NCBI RefSeq assembly: GCF_036867195.1
Contig: NZ_JBAJII010000002.1
Span: forward strand, 1-64,000
Source of the DNA: Arthrobacter sp. Soc17.1.1.1
Lineage (GTDB): Bacteria > Actinomycetota > Actinomycetes > Actinomycetales > Micrococcaceae
Direction of reading: 5' to 3'
Length of the DNA stretch: 64,000 nt
The position numbers were made by a program, and so were the translations under genes. The notes under the pieces were generated by a model, which worked only from the letters and a program-made list of their open reading frames with translations, was not told where the DNA came from and searched no databases. Shown here one piece after another: positions 42,728-52,366 of the stretch (positions are counted from its first letter, which is position 1; each line of letters begins with the position of its first letter).

Positions 42728-44412
42728 GACGCGTTTCCAACTTTCGCTGCCTTGATGCGCCCGACTGTGGGTTTGATGCGGCCACTCATGGCCTTATCTC
42801 GGAACCAGGGCACCGTGCGGACGATGGCTCCGCCTCCGTTGGAAGTCTTCACCCATGCACGGTTGGCGGGAAGTTCGGAGAGCTGGGAGACGGACATGAT
42901 GTCCCGCCGCTGGGTCTGTATGGACCGGGACGACCCATTCCTGGAAGTCGAGCTACTGCGAACCTTCGCGTCGTACTGACCGATCGTCTTGGACAGTGAT
43001 TCGAGGAATTGTGTGTCGTCGGAACCACCGCCGTAGACCTTGATTGCGGCAGCCGACCAGAGGGTGTCCCACCCGGTGCGCTCGAGCATCGCCATCCCCT
43101 GCCCGCGAGTCTGGAAGTAGGAGCTGACGACGATGCCCATGGACCCGAAGAACGAATACCACTCAGGCAGCTGCTTGAGCTTGACGACGTTCCCGACCTC
43201 GTCCAGGTCAGCGACCAGCGGCACCGGCAGGCGACCACCGGCACGACGGGCGGCCTGCTGCGCGGCCGTGAACACCGCGTAGACGAGCGTGGACACGAAC
43301 GCTGCGCCGGAACCGGCGGAGTCCTGCGCGAGCAGGATCAGGGTGTCCTTCCCGGTGAGGAACCGGGCCGGATCGAACACCGGGACGCCCGGGGTGGGCG
43401 TCGACCATGCCGCAAGCTCGTCGTGGACGAGGGCGGAGGCCATGCGCTGGGCGCTGGCGGCAACGGACCCGCGGGTGTCGTCCGGTTGGGCGCTCATTCC
43501 CTTCAATGCGGATGCCGGACCCGCATGGCCTGCCCGCTCGAGCAGTTCGGCCGGCTCCATGAAGTCCGCTGAGGACACCCACCGCAGGACCTCCTTCACC
43601 GTGCCGCCGCTTTTCGCGGCGGCGAGAAGGCACCAGGCCAGGAAGTCACGTCCCTGCGAGTCGAACTGGGCATCCCCCTTGCCTTGCCCGGCGTTCGGCG
43701 CGGAGGAGGTTTCGAAGATCGACGCGACCTCGCCGGCGCTCACGGTATCGGTGACGATCGTGAGCGGGTTGAAAATCATGGCCGGACGGTGGCTGTCGCG
43801 CCAGATCCGCTGCGGGTCGAACAGCCACACCGTCCCGGTCTCGGAGCGGGCGGCCAGGACCTCGGCGACACCGTCGACCTTGTTACTGGTCATCAGGTAC
43901 GCGCCGGGGGCCTCCAGGGCGTGACGGACGACCTGCGTCGTCGTCTTACCCCGCCCGGTCCCCCACACATGGGTCGAGCACTCACGCCAACCCTGGATAA
44001 CCGCCTTGGTACCGGTGTCGCCCGTGTACCCGATCGTCAGGCCCGGGCCGATCATGACTGCATCCGGGTGGAGGCGGACTGCTTCGGTGAGGCGGGCATC
44101 GAGCATCGCTGGGCGCATCTTTCCGCCAGGGCTCATCCGTCGGGATGCCTCGGCGGTCCTGGACGCCGGGCGGGTGCTCCACCACGCAAAGGCAGCGATA
44201 ACCACGACCGCTTCGGCGCCGAGCAACCAGCTCGCGGCCGCCGGCCACGAATCCCCGGTGGCAAGACCGATCGCCAGTGCGATCGGGTTCCATGACAGGT
44301 CGGTGGGAACCGGTGTGAAGGCTTCCCCAAGGTGGATCAGGGCGACCGCGACGAACGTGGCCAGGACCAAAAACGAGAACGCGATAACAGGGCCGTTCTC
44401 CTCGTTCCTCAT
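42724..44412 (-). CDS. Type IV coupling protein (TraG/VirD4-like ATPase)
   Basis: 562 aa. Two N-terminal TM helices (residues ~8-28 and ~60-80) anchor a cytosolic ATPase with Walker A G151-T-G-R-G-K-T157 and Walker B PLVADLDEVGN. A TraM-recognition-like segment precedes a disordered basic C-terminus. It links the relaxosome made by the MobF protein to the secretion channel. A short tandem duplication of GAACCGATGA-type sequence lies at the junction with the VirB4 gene, 10 nt upstream. Confidence 0.9.
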   Translation of the reverse strand: MRNEENGPVIAFSFLVLATFVAVALIHLGEAFTPVPTDLSWNPIALAIGLATGDSWPAAASWLLGAEAVVVIAAFAWWSTRPASRTAEASRRMSPGGKMRPAMLDARLTEAVRLHPDAVMIGPGLTIGYTGDTGTKAVIQGWRECSTHVWGTGRGKTTTQVVRHALEAPGAYLMTSNKVDGVAEVLAARSETGTVWLFDPQRIWRDSHRPAMIFNPLTIVTDTVSAGEVASIFETSSAPNAGQGKGDAQFDSQGRDFLAWCLLAAAKSGGTVKEVLRWVSSADFMEPAELLERAGHAGPASALKGMSAQPDDTRGSVAASAQRMASALVHDELAAWSTPTPGVPVFDPARFLTGKDTLILLAQDSAGSGAAFVSTLVYAVFTAAQQAARRAGGRLPVPLVADLDEVGNVVKLKQLPEWYSFFGSMGIVVSSYFQTRGQGMAMLERTGWDTLWSAAAIKVYGGGSDDTQFLESLSKTIGQYDAKVRSSSTSRNGSSRSIQTQRRDIMSVSQLSELPANRAWVKTSNGGGAIVRTVPWFRDKAMSGRIKPTVGRIKAAKVGNAS

Positions 44413-44422
44413 CGGTTCGCCT

Positions 44423-45964
44423 TCATCGGTTCACCTTCGCCTGCGCAGCAGCCCACGCCTGGTTCGTGTTGTGGGCCCTGAGTTCGCCGGCGGTGAGGTT
44501 CACCTGGAATGGCACACCGGGTTCGGACCCGGTTTTCAGCATGAACCGGCCCCGTCCGGGAGGCGGGGAGACCTGATTGGTGTTCGGGTTCATCGACCCT
44601 TCGGCCGACCAGCCGACCAGCATCGCCTTCTCCCGCTCGGAGACGGGGAACACCGTTTCCAGCAGGTCCATCTCGTTTTGCGCCAGCCCGCCGAGGATCT
44701 TCACGGATGAGCGTTCCACGAAGCCGGTGGCGATTTTCGTCAGCTCGTCCGTGGACAGCTGCAGGTCCTTCATGGAGTGCGTGATCATCAGCTGCCCTAG
44801 GCCCTTGGTCCGGTTCAGGCGGGTGATGGAGTCGATCTGGTGCACCAGCAGCTCGCTCGCGCGCAGGGACTGCCACAGCTCGTCCATGATCATCAGGTGA
44901 TGACGCTCCTCCATCAAACCGGCGTCAGCCAGGGTCTTCGCGGCCGAGATGCCGGCCTGCCCGTAGGACCAGCACACCGTCTGCACCGCTGCGCGCAGCG
45001 TGAGCTGGGATTCGTCAATGAGGGAAATGTCGAAGTCGACGGAGGTATCGATCTTCATCTCCTTTGTGGTCTGCTGGCAGAACACGTCCCCGAACGGGCC
45101 GTGCTCGCCGAGGGCGTTCAGGCCCGCCAGGAGGTTCTTGACCTGCGGCAGGTATTCCTTGAAGTCCTCGATGAGCAGCGCCGACTGGATTTGCGGTGGC
45201 GCGGACTTGATGGCGTCGACGACGTCGCCGACCAGTGGCTGCCGGTCCTCGGCTTCTGCCTTTTCGGCGGCCAGGGCGATTGCCATGGACAGCACCGTTT
45301 GTTCCTGCTTCTTCGCATCCAATGGTTCCTTGAAGACTAGTTCGATGAGCCCGGTGAGGGTCATCAGGCGCCGGGCGTGGATCTCGGCGCGCATCTGCCG
45401 TTGCATCGGGGCCGGGAGGCGTTCGAGTTCCCGCCAGAGCGGGCCGGCGTCGAGCGGGTTGATCGCCCCGACGCCGGGGGCGACCTGCACGACCTGCCCG
45501 TTGGTTTCCAGGACCACGCCGGCGAAGTCGGGTTTGAGGTCCCCTGCCACGAGGATCAGGAACCCCTGGTCGATCAGGGCCAGTGCCATGCGGACGGCGA
45601 CCGATGACTTCCCCCGCCCGTTCAGGCCCAGGATGAACCCGGACGGCGAGGAGATGATGCCGTGCAGGAACAGGCTGATCGGATCCCCGCACACCACAGA
45701 GCTGTTGAGCAGGTTCCGGCCCAGGACAGCACCGACCAGCGGCGAGGAAGTGCCGACGCAGAACGGCCACAGGCCCGCGGTCTGGTTCGAGGTGGCCGTG
45801 AACTCCGGCGGAGGTTCGACCCACGTCACCATGCCGCCCTCTTGGACCCGCATGCCCTTCTCCGTAAGCTGCGGGAAGGATGCAGCGGTAACTGCGGCTG
45901 CCGTCTCGGAGCGGCCCAGGAACTGGTCCATGACCTTGTCGACGATTCTGTCGAGCGCGGACAT
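44423..45964 (-). CDS. VirB4-like conjugation ATPase
   Basis: 513 aa. Walker A is G113-L-N-G-R-G-K-S120 and Walker B is LMIMDELWQ (~360-370). The long helical region between and the C-terminal GLAQNEMDLLETVFPVSEREK are typical of actinobacterial VirB4 proteins, which energise substrate transfer and pilus assembly. It starts at the stop of the SCO6880 gene. Together with the T4CP it is one of the two motor ATPases; no VirB11 was seen. Confidence 0.9.
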   Translation of the reverse strand: MSALDRIVDKVMDQFLGRSETAAAVTAASFPQLTEKGMRVQEGGMVTWVEPPPEFTATSNQTAGLWPFCVGTSSPLVGAVLGRNLLNSSVVCGDPISLFLHGIISSPSGFILGLNGRGKSSVAVRMALALIDQGFLILVAGDLKPDFAGVVLETNGQVVQVAPGVGAINPLDAGPLWRELERLPAPMQRQMRAEIHARRLMTLTGLIELVFKEPLDAKKQEQTVLSMAIALAAEKAEAEDRQPLVGDVVDAIKSAPPQIQSALLIEDFKEYLPQVKNLLAGLNALGEHGPFGDVFCQQTTKEMKIDTSVDFDISLIDESQLTLRAAVQTVCWSYGQAGISAAKTLADAGLMEERHHLMIMDELWQSLRASELLVHQIDSITRLNRTKGLGQLMITHSMKDLQLSTDELTKIATGFVERSSVKILGGLAQNEMDLLETVFPVSEREKAMLVGWSAEGSMNPNTNQVSPPPGRGRFMLKTGSEPGVPFQVNLTAGELRAHNTNQAWAAAQAKVNR

Positions 45965-47496
45965 TAGAGGGCCTTCCTGACGTCGGAGGAGATGGTGGCC
46001 AGGTGCTCTGGCACGAGGCCGAGCCCGAGGTTGAAGGAGAACGCAGCGTCGTCGTTATAGTCACACGACCGCATGCGGATCTGGATACCGGTGGCCGCGT
46101 TGCGCATAATCTTCGCTTCCACCGCCTGCAGCTGCTCCGGGCTCTCGACCGTCGCGGTGACACCGATGGCGAAGCGCACCAGCGCGGCCCCTTCGGCTTG
46201 CTCCCGCTCGGCCTTGCGTGCCTTCTCGAGGGCGATGATCTGCGAACTGGTTGGACGGCGGCCCTTTTGGTTCGTGGCAAACTGCGCATTGGTGAGTGCT
46301 TGCGCGACCTGCTGCGCTGACTTCTCCGGCGGCTGAGGGCGGTAGAACACGGTGACACGCTTCTGCAGCATGCTCGCATCCGGGCCCAGCAGGGCCACCA
46401 GTGCGTTCTCGCGGAACGTCCCGGCCGGCGGCCGGAACATCTGCCATGACTTGCTCGTAACCCCGGCGTGGTCGTACCGGCCCGGGTAGCCAATCGTCCG
46501 GGCGGCCGAGGGTCCGACCTCGTGCCAGCCCAGGCCGGTTCCGTCGCCGGAGAGGCGGGCGCGTTCGACAGCAGCCGCGGCGTGCGGGTTGAACGCGACA
46601 TAGGTCTGGTCGGTGAGGTCAGCCGCCCGCATGAGTGACACGCTGCCCGCGCCGACGTCCTCGAGTTCTTCCTTGAATCCCTGTAGGAGCGACTTCACAT
46701 CGGCCACCAGTTCCTCGGCGGAGCGTTCCGGTGCCCTGTCCCCGTCATTGGCCTTGCCGCTGAACGTCAGCGCCACCCACTGCTCGAGCTTGGGCACATC
46801 GAGGTTGAGGTTGTTCACCACGTCATCCATTACCTGACGGGCAAAGGCGGGCACCTCGTGGGATCCGGCCTGCTGCCGTGCCACCGCGATAGCGTCAGGC
46901 AGGCGTTCACCCGGATCAGTCGTCGACTGTGTCGTCACCGCAATCTGCTCGACCCGTGCGTTGGAACCGGCGTCGCGCTGGAACGCGGCCCATGACCCTA
47001 CGAGCCGGTTGACACGGTCCTGATCCAGCAGGCCCAGCCCCGAGGAGTTGGTGGAGAAGAAGACAGTTCCTGTCCTCAGTTTTGGATGCCACAGCATGAC
47101 ACCCTCGTTGCCGAACAGGTCCTGAAAGTCGATCAGCTCGGTCGCGGCCAGTAGGCCAGGAGCACGGAACGAACCGTCTGGGATCTGCGAGACGGGCCCG
47201 GACTTGTAGACGGTCTTCCCGACTTTCTTGGCCTTGGCGTGCATGCTGCGCGCCAGCCACCGCTCAGGCTTGGAACGACCGTGACGGTCCTTCGAGCCGA
47301 GGATCGTGGCGGCGATGAATGCGACCAGGGCGATGCCGACGGCGACCCAAATCTGCGAGGCCATGATCGCGATGAACACCCCGACGGCTCCCGCGCCCAG
47401 AACGACGGTCGAGGCCATCGAGAACCCCATCAGACCCGCCGTCCGGTCTTCTGCGATGTTGCCGTACTGCCGGACGATTGTCTGTTCCGTACTCAC
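45964..47496 (-). CDS. SCO6880 family conjugation protein
   Basis: 510 aa. Two adjacent TM helices near the N-terminus (~22-65) are followed by a large cytosolic region with WLARSMHAKAKKVGKTVYKSG, AVTTQSTTDPGE and FRPPAGTFRENALVALLGP. This matches the SCO6880 (PrgI/VirB4-N-like) family, which in actinobacterial T4SS clusters sits next to the VirB4 gene. It probably supplies the membrane-proximal part of the channel motor. The overlapping start with the VirB6-like gene supports one operon. Confidence 0.87.
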   Translation of the reverse strand: MSTEQTIVRQYGNIAEDRTAGLMGFSMASTVVLGAGAVGVFIAIMASQIWVAVGIALVAFIAATILGSKDRHGRSKPERWLARSMHAKAKKVGKTVYKSGPVSQIPDGSFRAPGLLAATELIDFQDLFGNEGVMLWHPKLRTGTVFFSTNSSGLGLLDQDRVNRLVGSWAAFQRDAGSNARVEQIAVTTQSTTDPGERLPDAIAVARQQAGSHEVPAFARQVMDDVVNNLNLDVPKLEQWVALTFSGKANDGDRAPERSAEELVADVKSLLQGFKEELEDVGAGSVSLMRAADLTDQTYVAFNPHAAAAVERARLSGDGTGLGWHEVGPSAARTIGYPGRYDHAGVTSKSWQMFRPPAGTFRENALVALLGPDASMLQKRVTVFYRPQPPEKSAQQVAQALTNAQFATNQKGRRPTSSQIIALEKARKAEREQAEGAALVRFAIGVTATVESPEQLQAVEAKIMRNAATGIQIRMRSCDYNDDAAFSFNLGLGLVPEHLATISSDVRKAL

Positions 47497-49160
47497 TGGT
47501 CATCCCCACTTTCCACTGCGCGTTCCATGTCCCTGACTGCGTTCTGCATCGCGTACTCGATGCGTTGCTGGCTCTGGGCCGACTTATCCGCCCCCGATGG
47601 CGCACCGGCTCGGAAACCCTCAGCCGTCGGAGAGGTCGCGGGTGCGGCCCCAGGAGCTTCCGTTGGAGGCTTGTCACCTGTTGCTGCGGGCTCTGCACCG
47701 CTTGGACCTCCAGCTGACGAGCTACCATCACCGGTACCGGATGGTGCTTCCGCCGGCGATTCCGAAGGTGCGCCGGTTCGTTCCGCCTGCGGCGGCGCAC
47801 CCGTTGGGCCGTTCGAACCACCGGGTGCGCTGTTTCCGCCAGCACCGCTGTCGGCACTGCCTGCACCAGTACCGGCATCATCGACCGGTGACGTCTCCGC
47901 CCCGGATCGTTCCGGGCGCTGCTCTGCGCCCGAAGGACCACCAGAACCCCCACCGGGACCTTCACTGGGACCCCCAGCACTTCCTCCGGGTCCCCCGCTG
48001 GTACTACCTGCACCGGAGGCGCCGCTTCCGCCTCCACTGGCTGGGATGGCACTACCGCTGGATCCTCCTACTGCTCCTGTGCCGGCGGCTGGAGACGTTT
48101 CCGCGGCGGCAGTTGCACCAGTTGCGGCGCCTCCACCCGTAGCGGCTGCTTCCCCGGCCATTGCTGCGGCCCCTCCACCAGTGACGGCGGCCGCGCCCCC
48201 ACCACCACCTGCAGCTGCTGCACCAGCGGCCGCACCCACCCCTCCGGTGATTGCTCCGAGGGCGACGGCACCGCCGACCATGGCCAGGCCGGAGGCCCCC
48301 ATGCCCTGCGGTCCTGCACTGACGGCAGGGACCAGGACCTTGGCGAGGGCCGGCATGGCGATGCAGGCGCTGCTGATGATGACGAGGCCGGTGATCAGGC
48401 CGATCGCGGTGTTCCCGAGTTCGTTGTCTGCGCTGCCGTTGATGCCATTCAGGAGCGCGAGTCCCGCCCCGTACAGGATCGCCGCAGCAGGCTTGAAGAG
48501 GACGACGGCCGCTAACCAACCCACGGCCTTGTCGAAGGACTTCCGGCCGCGTTCGGTCTGCGATGTGGCCGCGAAGATCGGCAGAACCCCGCACAGTGCG
48601 ATCGCCGCACCGTAGGAGAAGATGACGATGACCGCGTTGATGATCGCCCCGAGCAGGGCCAGCGGCACGACGAACAGGATGATGCCGGCGAGCTGCATGG
48701 TCATCGTGGTTCCCGCGATGGCATCGAGGCCCATCGCTGATCCGAGCCCGTCCTCCTGCGCAGACCCGGAAATGGTGGTCACCAGCCACGGTGCGAGGAC
48801 GTCGGTCACACCGAACAGGAGGCCCACCATTGGAACGGCCAGCGCCGTGGTGAGGATGGTCCGCACCATGCCCATGATCAGGCTCTCTGTAGAGGCGCGG
48901 TCCTGGTCCCGGGCGAGCTTAATGAGCGCGAACGCCGTCCCGATGACACCGGCCATCCCGACGAAGATCAACGTCGACTGCTGGATACGATCGGTCGCGG
49001 ACCCAGCACCCATCGACGGTGCACCGATCTTCAACCACCACGCACCGACGAAGTTGATCATCTCCGTCAGGACCTGCACCAGCCAGCCCGCAAGGAACTG
49101 GATCAGCTTCTGGATCGCACTGCCTGCAACGCCTTCGAGGACGTCCCCAATGTTTGGCAT
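47493..49160 (-). CDS. VirB6/TrbL-like polytopic channel protein
   Basis: 555 aa. Residues 1-~300 contain about seven TM helices (for example LIFVGMAGVIGTAFALIKLA, LIGTxI-type segments and IALCGVLPIFAA), followed by a Gly/Ala-rich region and a ~200-residue disordered Pro/Ser/Gly tail. This is the architecture of actinobacterial TrbL/VirB6-type inner-membrane channel proteins. The start is ATG 49160, overlapping the previous stop by one nucleotide (TGATG). The upstream ATG 49178 would overlap further. Confidence 0.85.
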   Translation of the reverse strand: MPNIGDVLEGVAGSAIQKLIQFLAGWLVQVLTEMINFVGAWWLKIGAPSMGAGSATDRIQQSTLIFVGMAGVIGTAFALIKLARDQDRASTESLIMGMVRTILTTALAVPMVGLLFGVTDVLAPWLVTTISGSAQEDGLGSAMGLDAIAGTTMTMQLAGIILFVVPLALLGAIINAVIVIFSYGAAIALCGVLPIFAATSQTERGRKSFDKAVGWLAAVVLFKPAAAILYGAGLALLNGINGSADNELGNTAIGLITGLVIISSACIAMPALAKVLVPAVSAGPQGMGASGLAMVGGAVALGAITGGVGAAAGAAAAGGGGGAAAVTGGGAAAMAGEAAATGGGAATGATAAAETSPAAGTGAVGGSSGSAIPASGGGSGASGAGSTSGGPGGSAGGPSEGPGGGSGGPSGAEQRPERSGAETSPVDDAGTGAGSADSGAGGNSAPGGSNGPTGAPPQAERTGAPSESPAEAPSGTGDGSSSAGGPSGAEPAATGDKPPTEAPGAAPATSPTAEGFRAGAPSGADKSAQSQQRIEYAMQNAVRDMERAVESGDDQ

Positions 49161-49975
49161 CAGACCTTTGGCCCCCATTCGATATAGGGCTGTCCCTGGT
49201 ACAGATCCGAAGTCATGAAGGTTGTTCCGGAAGCCGGATCAAGCTTCCAATCGCCGTCTTCCCACAGCAGGTCAGCCTGCAGGGAGACCTGCCCGACAAG
49301 ACCGTCGGCCGTAGGAACCTCGTAAATCAGGCGGTATGAAGCGGCGTCCTCGGAGTAGAAGTTTTGGGCATATCCGATGAGGGTAGAGGCTGCGGATGCG
49401 GTGCCGTCGGCGCCCTGTTCCAGGCCGTCGCGGATACGCTTCGCTTTCTCAGCGAGCCGGTCGCGGTCCGGTCCCTCAGCAATGGCAACTTCTACATCAT
49501 CAGCTGCCTCCTCGCTTACGGAAGGATCCAGGGCCATCGCATAGGTTGCTGCTGCCATGAGGGAACCTGCTTCGGTATGCGCGAAGCCGACACGGAGTCC
49601 GGAGGGCCGCTTCTCGCAACCGCCGAACTCCGAGAACGGGATCACGTTGTATCCGCCGATTACCCATTCCTCGACCGCTAGCGCACTGTCAGCAACAGAG
49701 ACGGTGTCGCTGCTGAGGTCCGCCTGGCAGTCCCACGCGGCGTCCGCTTCCTCGACGGGTGCTGCCGTCGCGGAGGCGGACGCGGACGCCGACGCCGGTG
49801 CTGTCTGCGTTGCAGCGGTGGTTGGGTCCGCTGCTGGTTCGTCGTTGCTGGGGAAGAGGAATACCCGCAGGCCCCATGCGAGGAAGCCGACCAGCACCAG
49901 GGCCAGCAGCATCGCGGCAGCGCCGAACCACTTCGGGCGGGCCTTTGGTTCCTGGGTGGTGTCCTGTGTGCTCAT
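49160..49975 (-). CDS. Bitopic conjugation protein (single TM, extracytoplasmic domain)
   Basis: 271 aa. A cytosolic N-terminus, one TM helix (FGAAAMLLALVLVGFLAWGL), an Ala/Ser/Thr linker and a ~190-residue external domain with two Cys (WDCQADL, FGGCEKR) that may form a disulfide. The C-terminal part (SYRLIYEVPTADGLVGQVSLQADLLWEDGDWKLD) resembles NTF2-like domains of VirB8/TcpC-type proteins. A structural role in the transfer channel is proposed from fold pattern and position in the operon. Confidence 0.8.
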   Translation of the reverse strand: MSTQDTTQEPKARPKWFGAAAMLLALVLVGFLAWGLRVFLFPSNDEPAADPTTAATQTAPASASASASATAAPVEEADAAWDCQADLSSDTVSVADSALAVEEWVIGGYNVIPFSEFGGCEKRPSGLRVGFAHTEAGSLMAAATYAMALDPSVSEEAADDVEVAIAEGPDRDRLAEKAKRIRDGLEQGADGTASAASTLIGYAQNFYSEDAASYRLIYEVPTADGLVGQVSLQADLLWEDGDWKLDPASGTTFMTSDLYQGQPYIEWGPKV

Positions 49976-50015
49976 CGTCTGTCCTTTTCTCGATCAGATG
50001 GGTGGACGTTGTTGC

Positions 50016-50321
50016 TCAGGTGATTGCAGTCCACACTGCACCCGAAGCACCCAGCAGGCAGGCCGCGACCATAGGCCAGATGGGTGCCTCGATCTCGTTG
50101 CCCTGCCGACGGTTCCTGCCCGCCGCGACAAGGCCGAAGATGAAGAACACGAACAGGACCAGACCCGCACCCCACAGAATCCAGCCGATGACGGTGGTCA
50201 TGCCCTCCATGCCGGGGGGCTGCGTCGGGGTGAAGGTCTGAGCTGAGAGCGATCCTTCACGGGCCGGGGTGAGCGCGTTGATGGTGGTCAGGGTGTGTGC
50301 TGCCAGAGTGTTTCCGAACAT
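50016..50321 (-). CDS. Small two-TM conjugation protein (pilin/VirB2-like)
   Basis: 101 aa. After an N-terminal region that may be a cleaved signal, there are two TM helices (IGWILWGAGLVLFVFFIFGLVAAG and MVAACLLGASGAVWTAI) separated by a short basic loop GRNRRQGNE. The size and topology match VirB2/TrbC-like pilin subunits, and the operon position fits. No conserved pilin motif was identified. Confidence 0.75.
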   Translation of the reverse strand: MFGNTLAAHTLTTINALTPAREGSLSAQTFTPTQPPGMEGMTTVIGWILWGAGLVLFVFFIFGLVAAGRNRRQGNEIEAPIWPMVAACLLGASGAVWTAIT

Positions 50322-50336
50322 GGAAGTTTGCCTTTC

Positions 50337-50945
50337 TCAGTGCCCGGAGCGGGCGATCTTTTCGATTTTCCGGAGCACGCTTTTCAGCCGTGTCCCGGAA
50401 ACTTGTGGGGTGACGCCAACCTCGTGCCACGAGGGTTCATACGGCGCCGTCATGGCCACCGGGAACATCCGCGCAACCCCGCGCGCGAAGTCCAGGGTCG
50501 GCTTCGTCAGCCGATTCTTGGGCCGGTCGTGGACGATCACCAGGCCGACCAGTTCATAGGGCAGCTGCCCGGACGCGGACTTGCGGGCCAGCTGCTGCGC
50601 GGCCTCGAGCGAGGACGCACTGGTCGAGCAGACCAACAGGGCCCGGCCCGCGTAGGTCGGACGCCGCTCGGATTCATCGACGACGTTCTCCGAGCACAGG
50701 CCCGCGAGGGTGCTGGTGCCGACGCCACCGGAGGCACCGACTAGCCACAAGGTCGCGCTGGTCACCGCTACGGGGGCTGCTGGTTCGGCTTCATCGACAG
50801 GCTCGGCGGCGAGGGTCTGCTGAATGTTCCGCGGGCCCCTCAGCGACTCGCGCTGCCCGAGGATCGGGTCATCGTCGATCGGGTCTTCCTGCGGCTCGAC
50901 CTCCGGCTCGTTGACGAACGGATTGCGCTGCGGGGTCACGGTCAC
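50337..50945 (-). CDS. DUF6668-like P-loop-type protein
   Basis: 202 aa. A disordered acidic N-terminus (~60 residues) precedes LWLVGASGGVGTSTLAGL, a degenerate Walker-A-like motif (no Lys before the Thr/Ser), and VGLVIVHDRPKN. This matches DUF6668 proteins encoded next to MinD/ParA-like ATPases in actinobacterial conjugative clusters. Its GTG/ATG start overlaps the ParA-like stop. Nucleotide binding is doubtful because the P-loop Lys is absent. Confidence 0.75.
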   Translation of the reverse strand: MTVTPQRNPFVNEPEVEPQEDPIDDDPILGQRESLRGPRNIQQTLAAEPVDEAEPAAPVAVTSATLWLVGASGGVGTSTLAGLCSENVVDESERRPTYAGRALLVCSTSASSLEAAQQLARKSASGQLPYELVGLVIVHDRPKNRLTKPTLDFARGVARMFPVAMTAPYEPSWHEVGVTPQVSGTRLKSVLRKIEKIARSGH

Positions 50946-52366
50946 AGTCCCTCCGCGATCTGCGCGGCTGCCCGGAGCCAGGCGCGGCGGGTCTGCGGGA
51001 GCATCGAGGAGAACCGGATCCTGCCCTCGATCAGCGACGGATCGTAGGGCACCGTGACGACCGACTTCACGAACGGGCGGAAGGACTCAGCGAGCTCGTT
51101 CAGCTTCGCCGGACCGTGGGACGGGGTGCAGCCCAAGACGATCACCAGGGCGCGGTCCGCCAACGACTGCGCGTGCTCGTTGCCCGCCCGCAGGGCGCTG
51201 AGGACCCGGGATGCGCCTTCGGCTGCGTCGTCGACGGACTTGACCGGGATGACGACCTGATCGGAGTGCCCGATCATGGCCTCCCAGTTGTCCCCGCGCT
51301 CGGTGTTGCCCGAGTCCATGAGAATCAACCGGTAATACTTCGCGGCCACCGAGTAGAGGCGGTGGACCTCGTCACCGGTGACCTCGTGTCGCTTCTTCGC
51401 ACCCGACCGGTCATCGGAGCGAAGGACGTCGTACTGGTCCGAGGGCTGGTGGTGGATGTAGGACGCCAGATCCCCGGCACGCGCGCCGGCGGTCATAAAG
51501 TAGCCGGTCTGCTCGAGAAGGTCGACCACCGTCGCCTCATGGCCGGCGTCAAAGGTCCGCCATCCCAGCGACCCGAGCGAGTCGTTGTTGTCCCACGCCA
51601 GGACACCGGAGCCGCCGAGTCGGGCGAACACAGCGGACAGGCAGATCACCGTCGGCGTCTTACCCGCCCCGCCCTTGGGGTTCAGGACTGTGATCGTGCG
51701 GGGCCCGGCCCGGTGCTGAGAGACGGTCTTCTCGTCGCGGCGCTGCTCCAACTCCGCCGGCGAAGCGGCGAGCTTCAACCCGAACTGATTCAGCAGACCA
51801 CGGACCCCAACCTGTGCCGGTGAGTCGGCGTCCGGCCGGTCGACGAACGATGGCATCGCCATCCTGCGGGTCGGCAGTGGTCCCACCGTCTCTACCGGGA
51901 CCACTGCCGATATGACGGCTGATGCAACGACGGTTTCCGGTGCCGTCGCTTCCGTGGCCACGGAAGCCTCAACGGGAGCGGGAGCAGGAGCGGGAGCAGG
52001 AGCAGGAGTGGCAACAGGTGCTGGTGCTTCCGCCGTGGCCTCTGGCACGGTCAACTCTTTTGGCGTCACCGGGGACACCGCATGTTCGATTGCCTCGGCG
52101 GACTGTACTGGCCCGCTTTCCGTAGGTTCACTCTCAGCGTCCTGCTCGATGACGGCGCCGTTGGTCTGAACGAGGATCGTGCGGGAGCCGGATGGGTCCT
52201 CGATGTGCAGTTCGGTGGCGGTGCTCGTCTCGGCCGCGAGGTCGGTCGCGGTGCTCATGACGGATCGACGGGCTTCCATGACCGAGGGGTAGCCGGCGGT
52301 GGTTTTCTCGCCTCCCAGATCAAGCTCGAGGGTGCCGGCCGGGTCGATGACAGCGGTCATTCTCAT
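50942..52366 (-). CDS. ParA/MinD-like ATPase of the transfer operon
   Basis: 474 aa. The first ~200 residues are low-complexity with an Ala/Pro repeat (PAPAPAPAPA at ~121-130). The deviant Walker A K231-G-G-A-G-K-T-P-T is followed by ILMDSGNTERGD (Walker A' / switch region) and a C-terminal MinD-like region. The start ATG 52366 overlaps the previous stop (TGATG), with AAGGAG 8 nt upstream. Such ATPases in conjugation operons are thought to position the transfer machinery; this is separate from the partition ParA at 60953. The Pro after GKT is unusual. Confidence 0.85.
   Translation of the reverse strand: MRMTAVIDPAGTLELDLGGEKTTAGYPSVMEARRSVMSTATDLAAETSTATELHIEDPSGSRTILVQTNGAVIEQDAESEPTESGPVQSAEAIEHAVSPVTPKELTVPEATAEAPAPVATPAPAPAPAPAPVEASVATEATAPETVVASAVISAVVPVETVGPLPTRRMAMPSFVDRPDADSPAQVGVRGLLNQFGLKLAASPAELEQRRDEKTVSQHRAGPRTITVLNPKGGAGKTPTVICLSAVFARLGGSGVLAWDNNDSLGSLGWRTFDAGHEATVVDLLEQTGYFMTAGARAGDLASYIHHQPSDQYDVLRSDDRSGAKKRHEVTGDEVHRLYSVAAKYYRLILMDSGNTERGDNWEAMIGHSDQVVIPVKSVDDAAEGASRVLSALRAGNEHAQSLADRALVIVLGCTPSHGPAKLNELAESFRPFVKSVVTVPYDPSLIEGRIRFSSMLPQTRRAWLRAAAQIAEGL

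Noticed and set aside
45015-46601. 528-aa minus-strand ORF over the VirB4 and SCO6880 genes
   Set aside because: Out-of-frame overlap with two recognised conjugation genes; low-complexity Arg/Ser/Pro composition.
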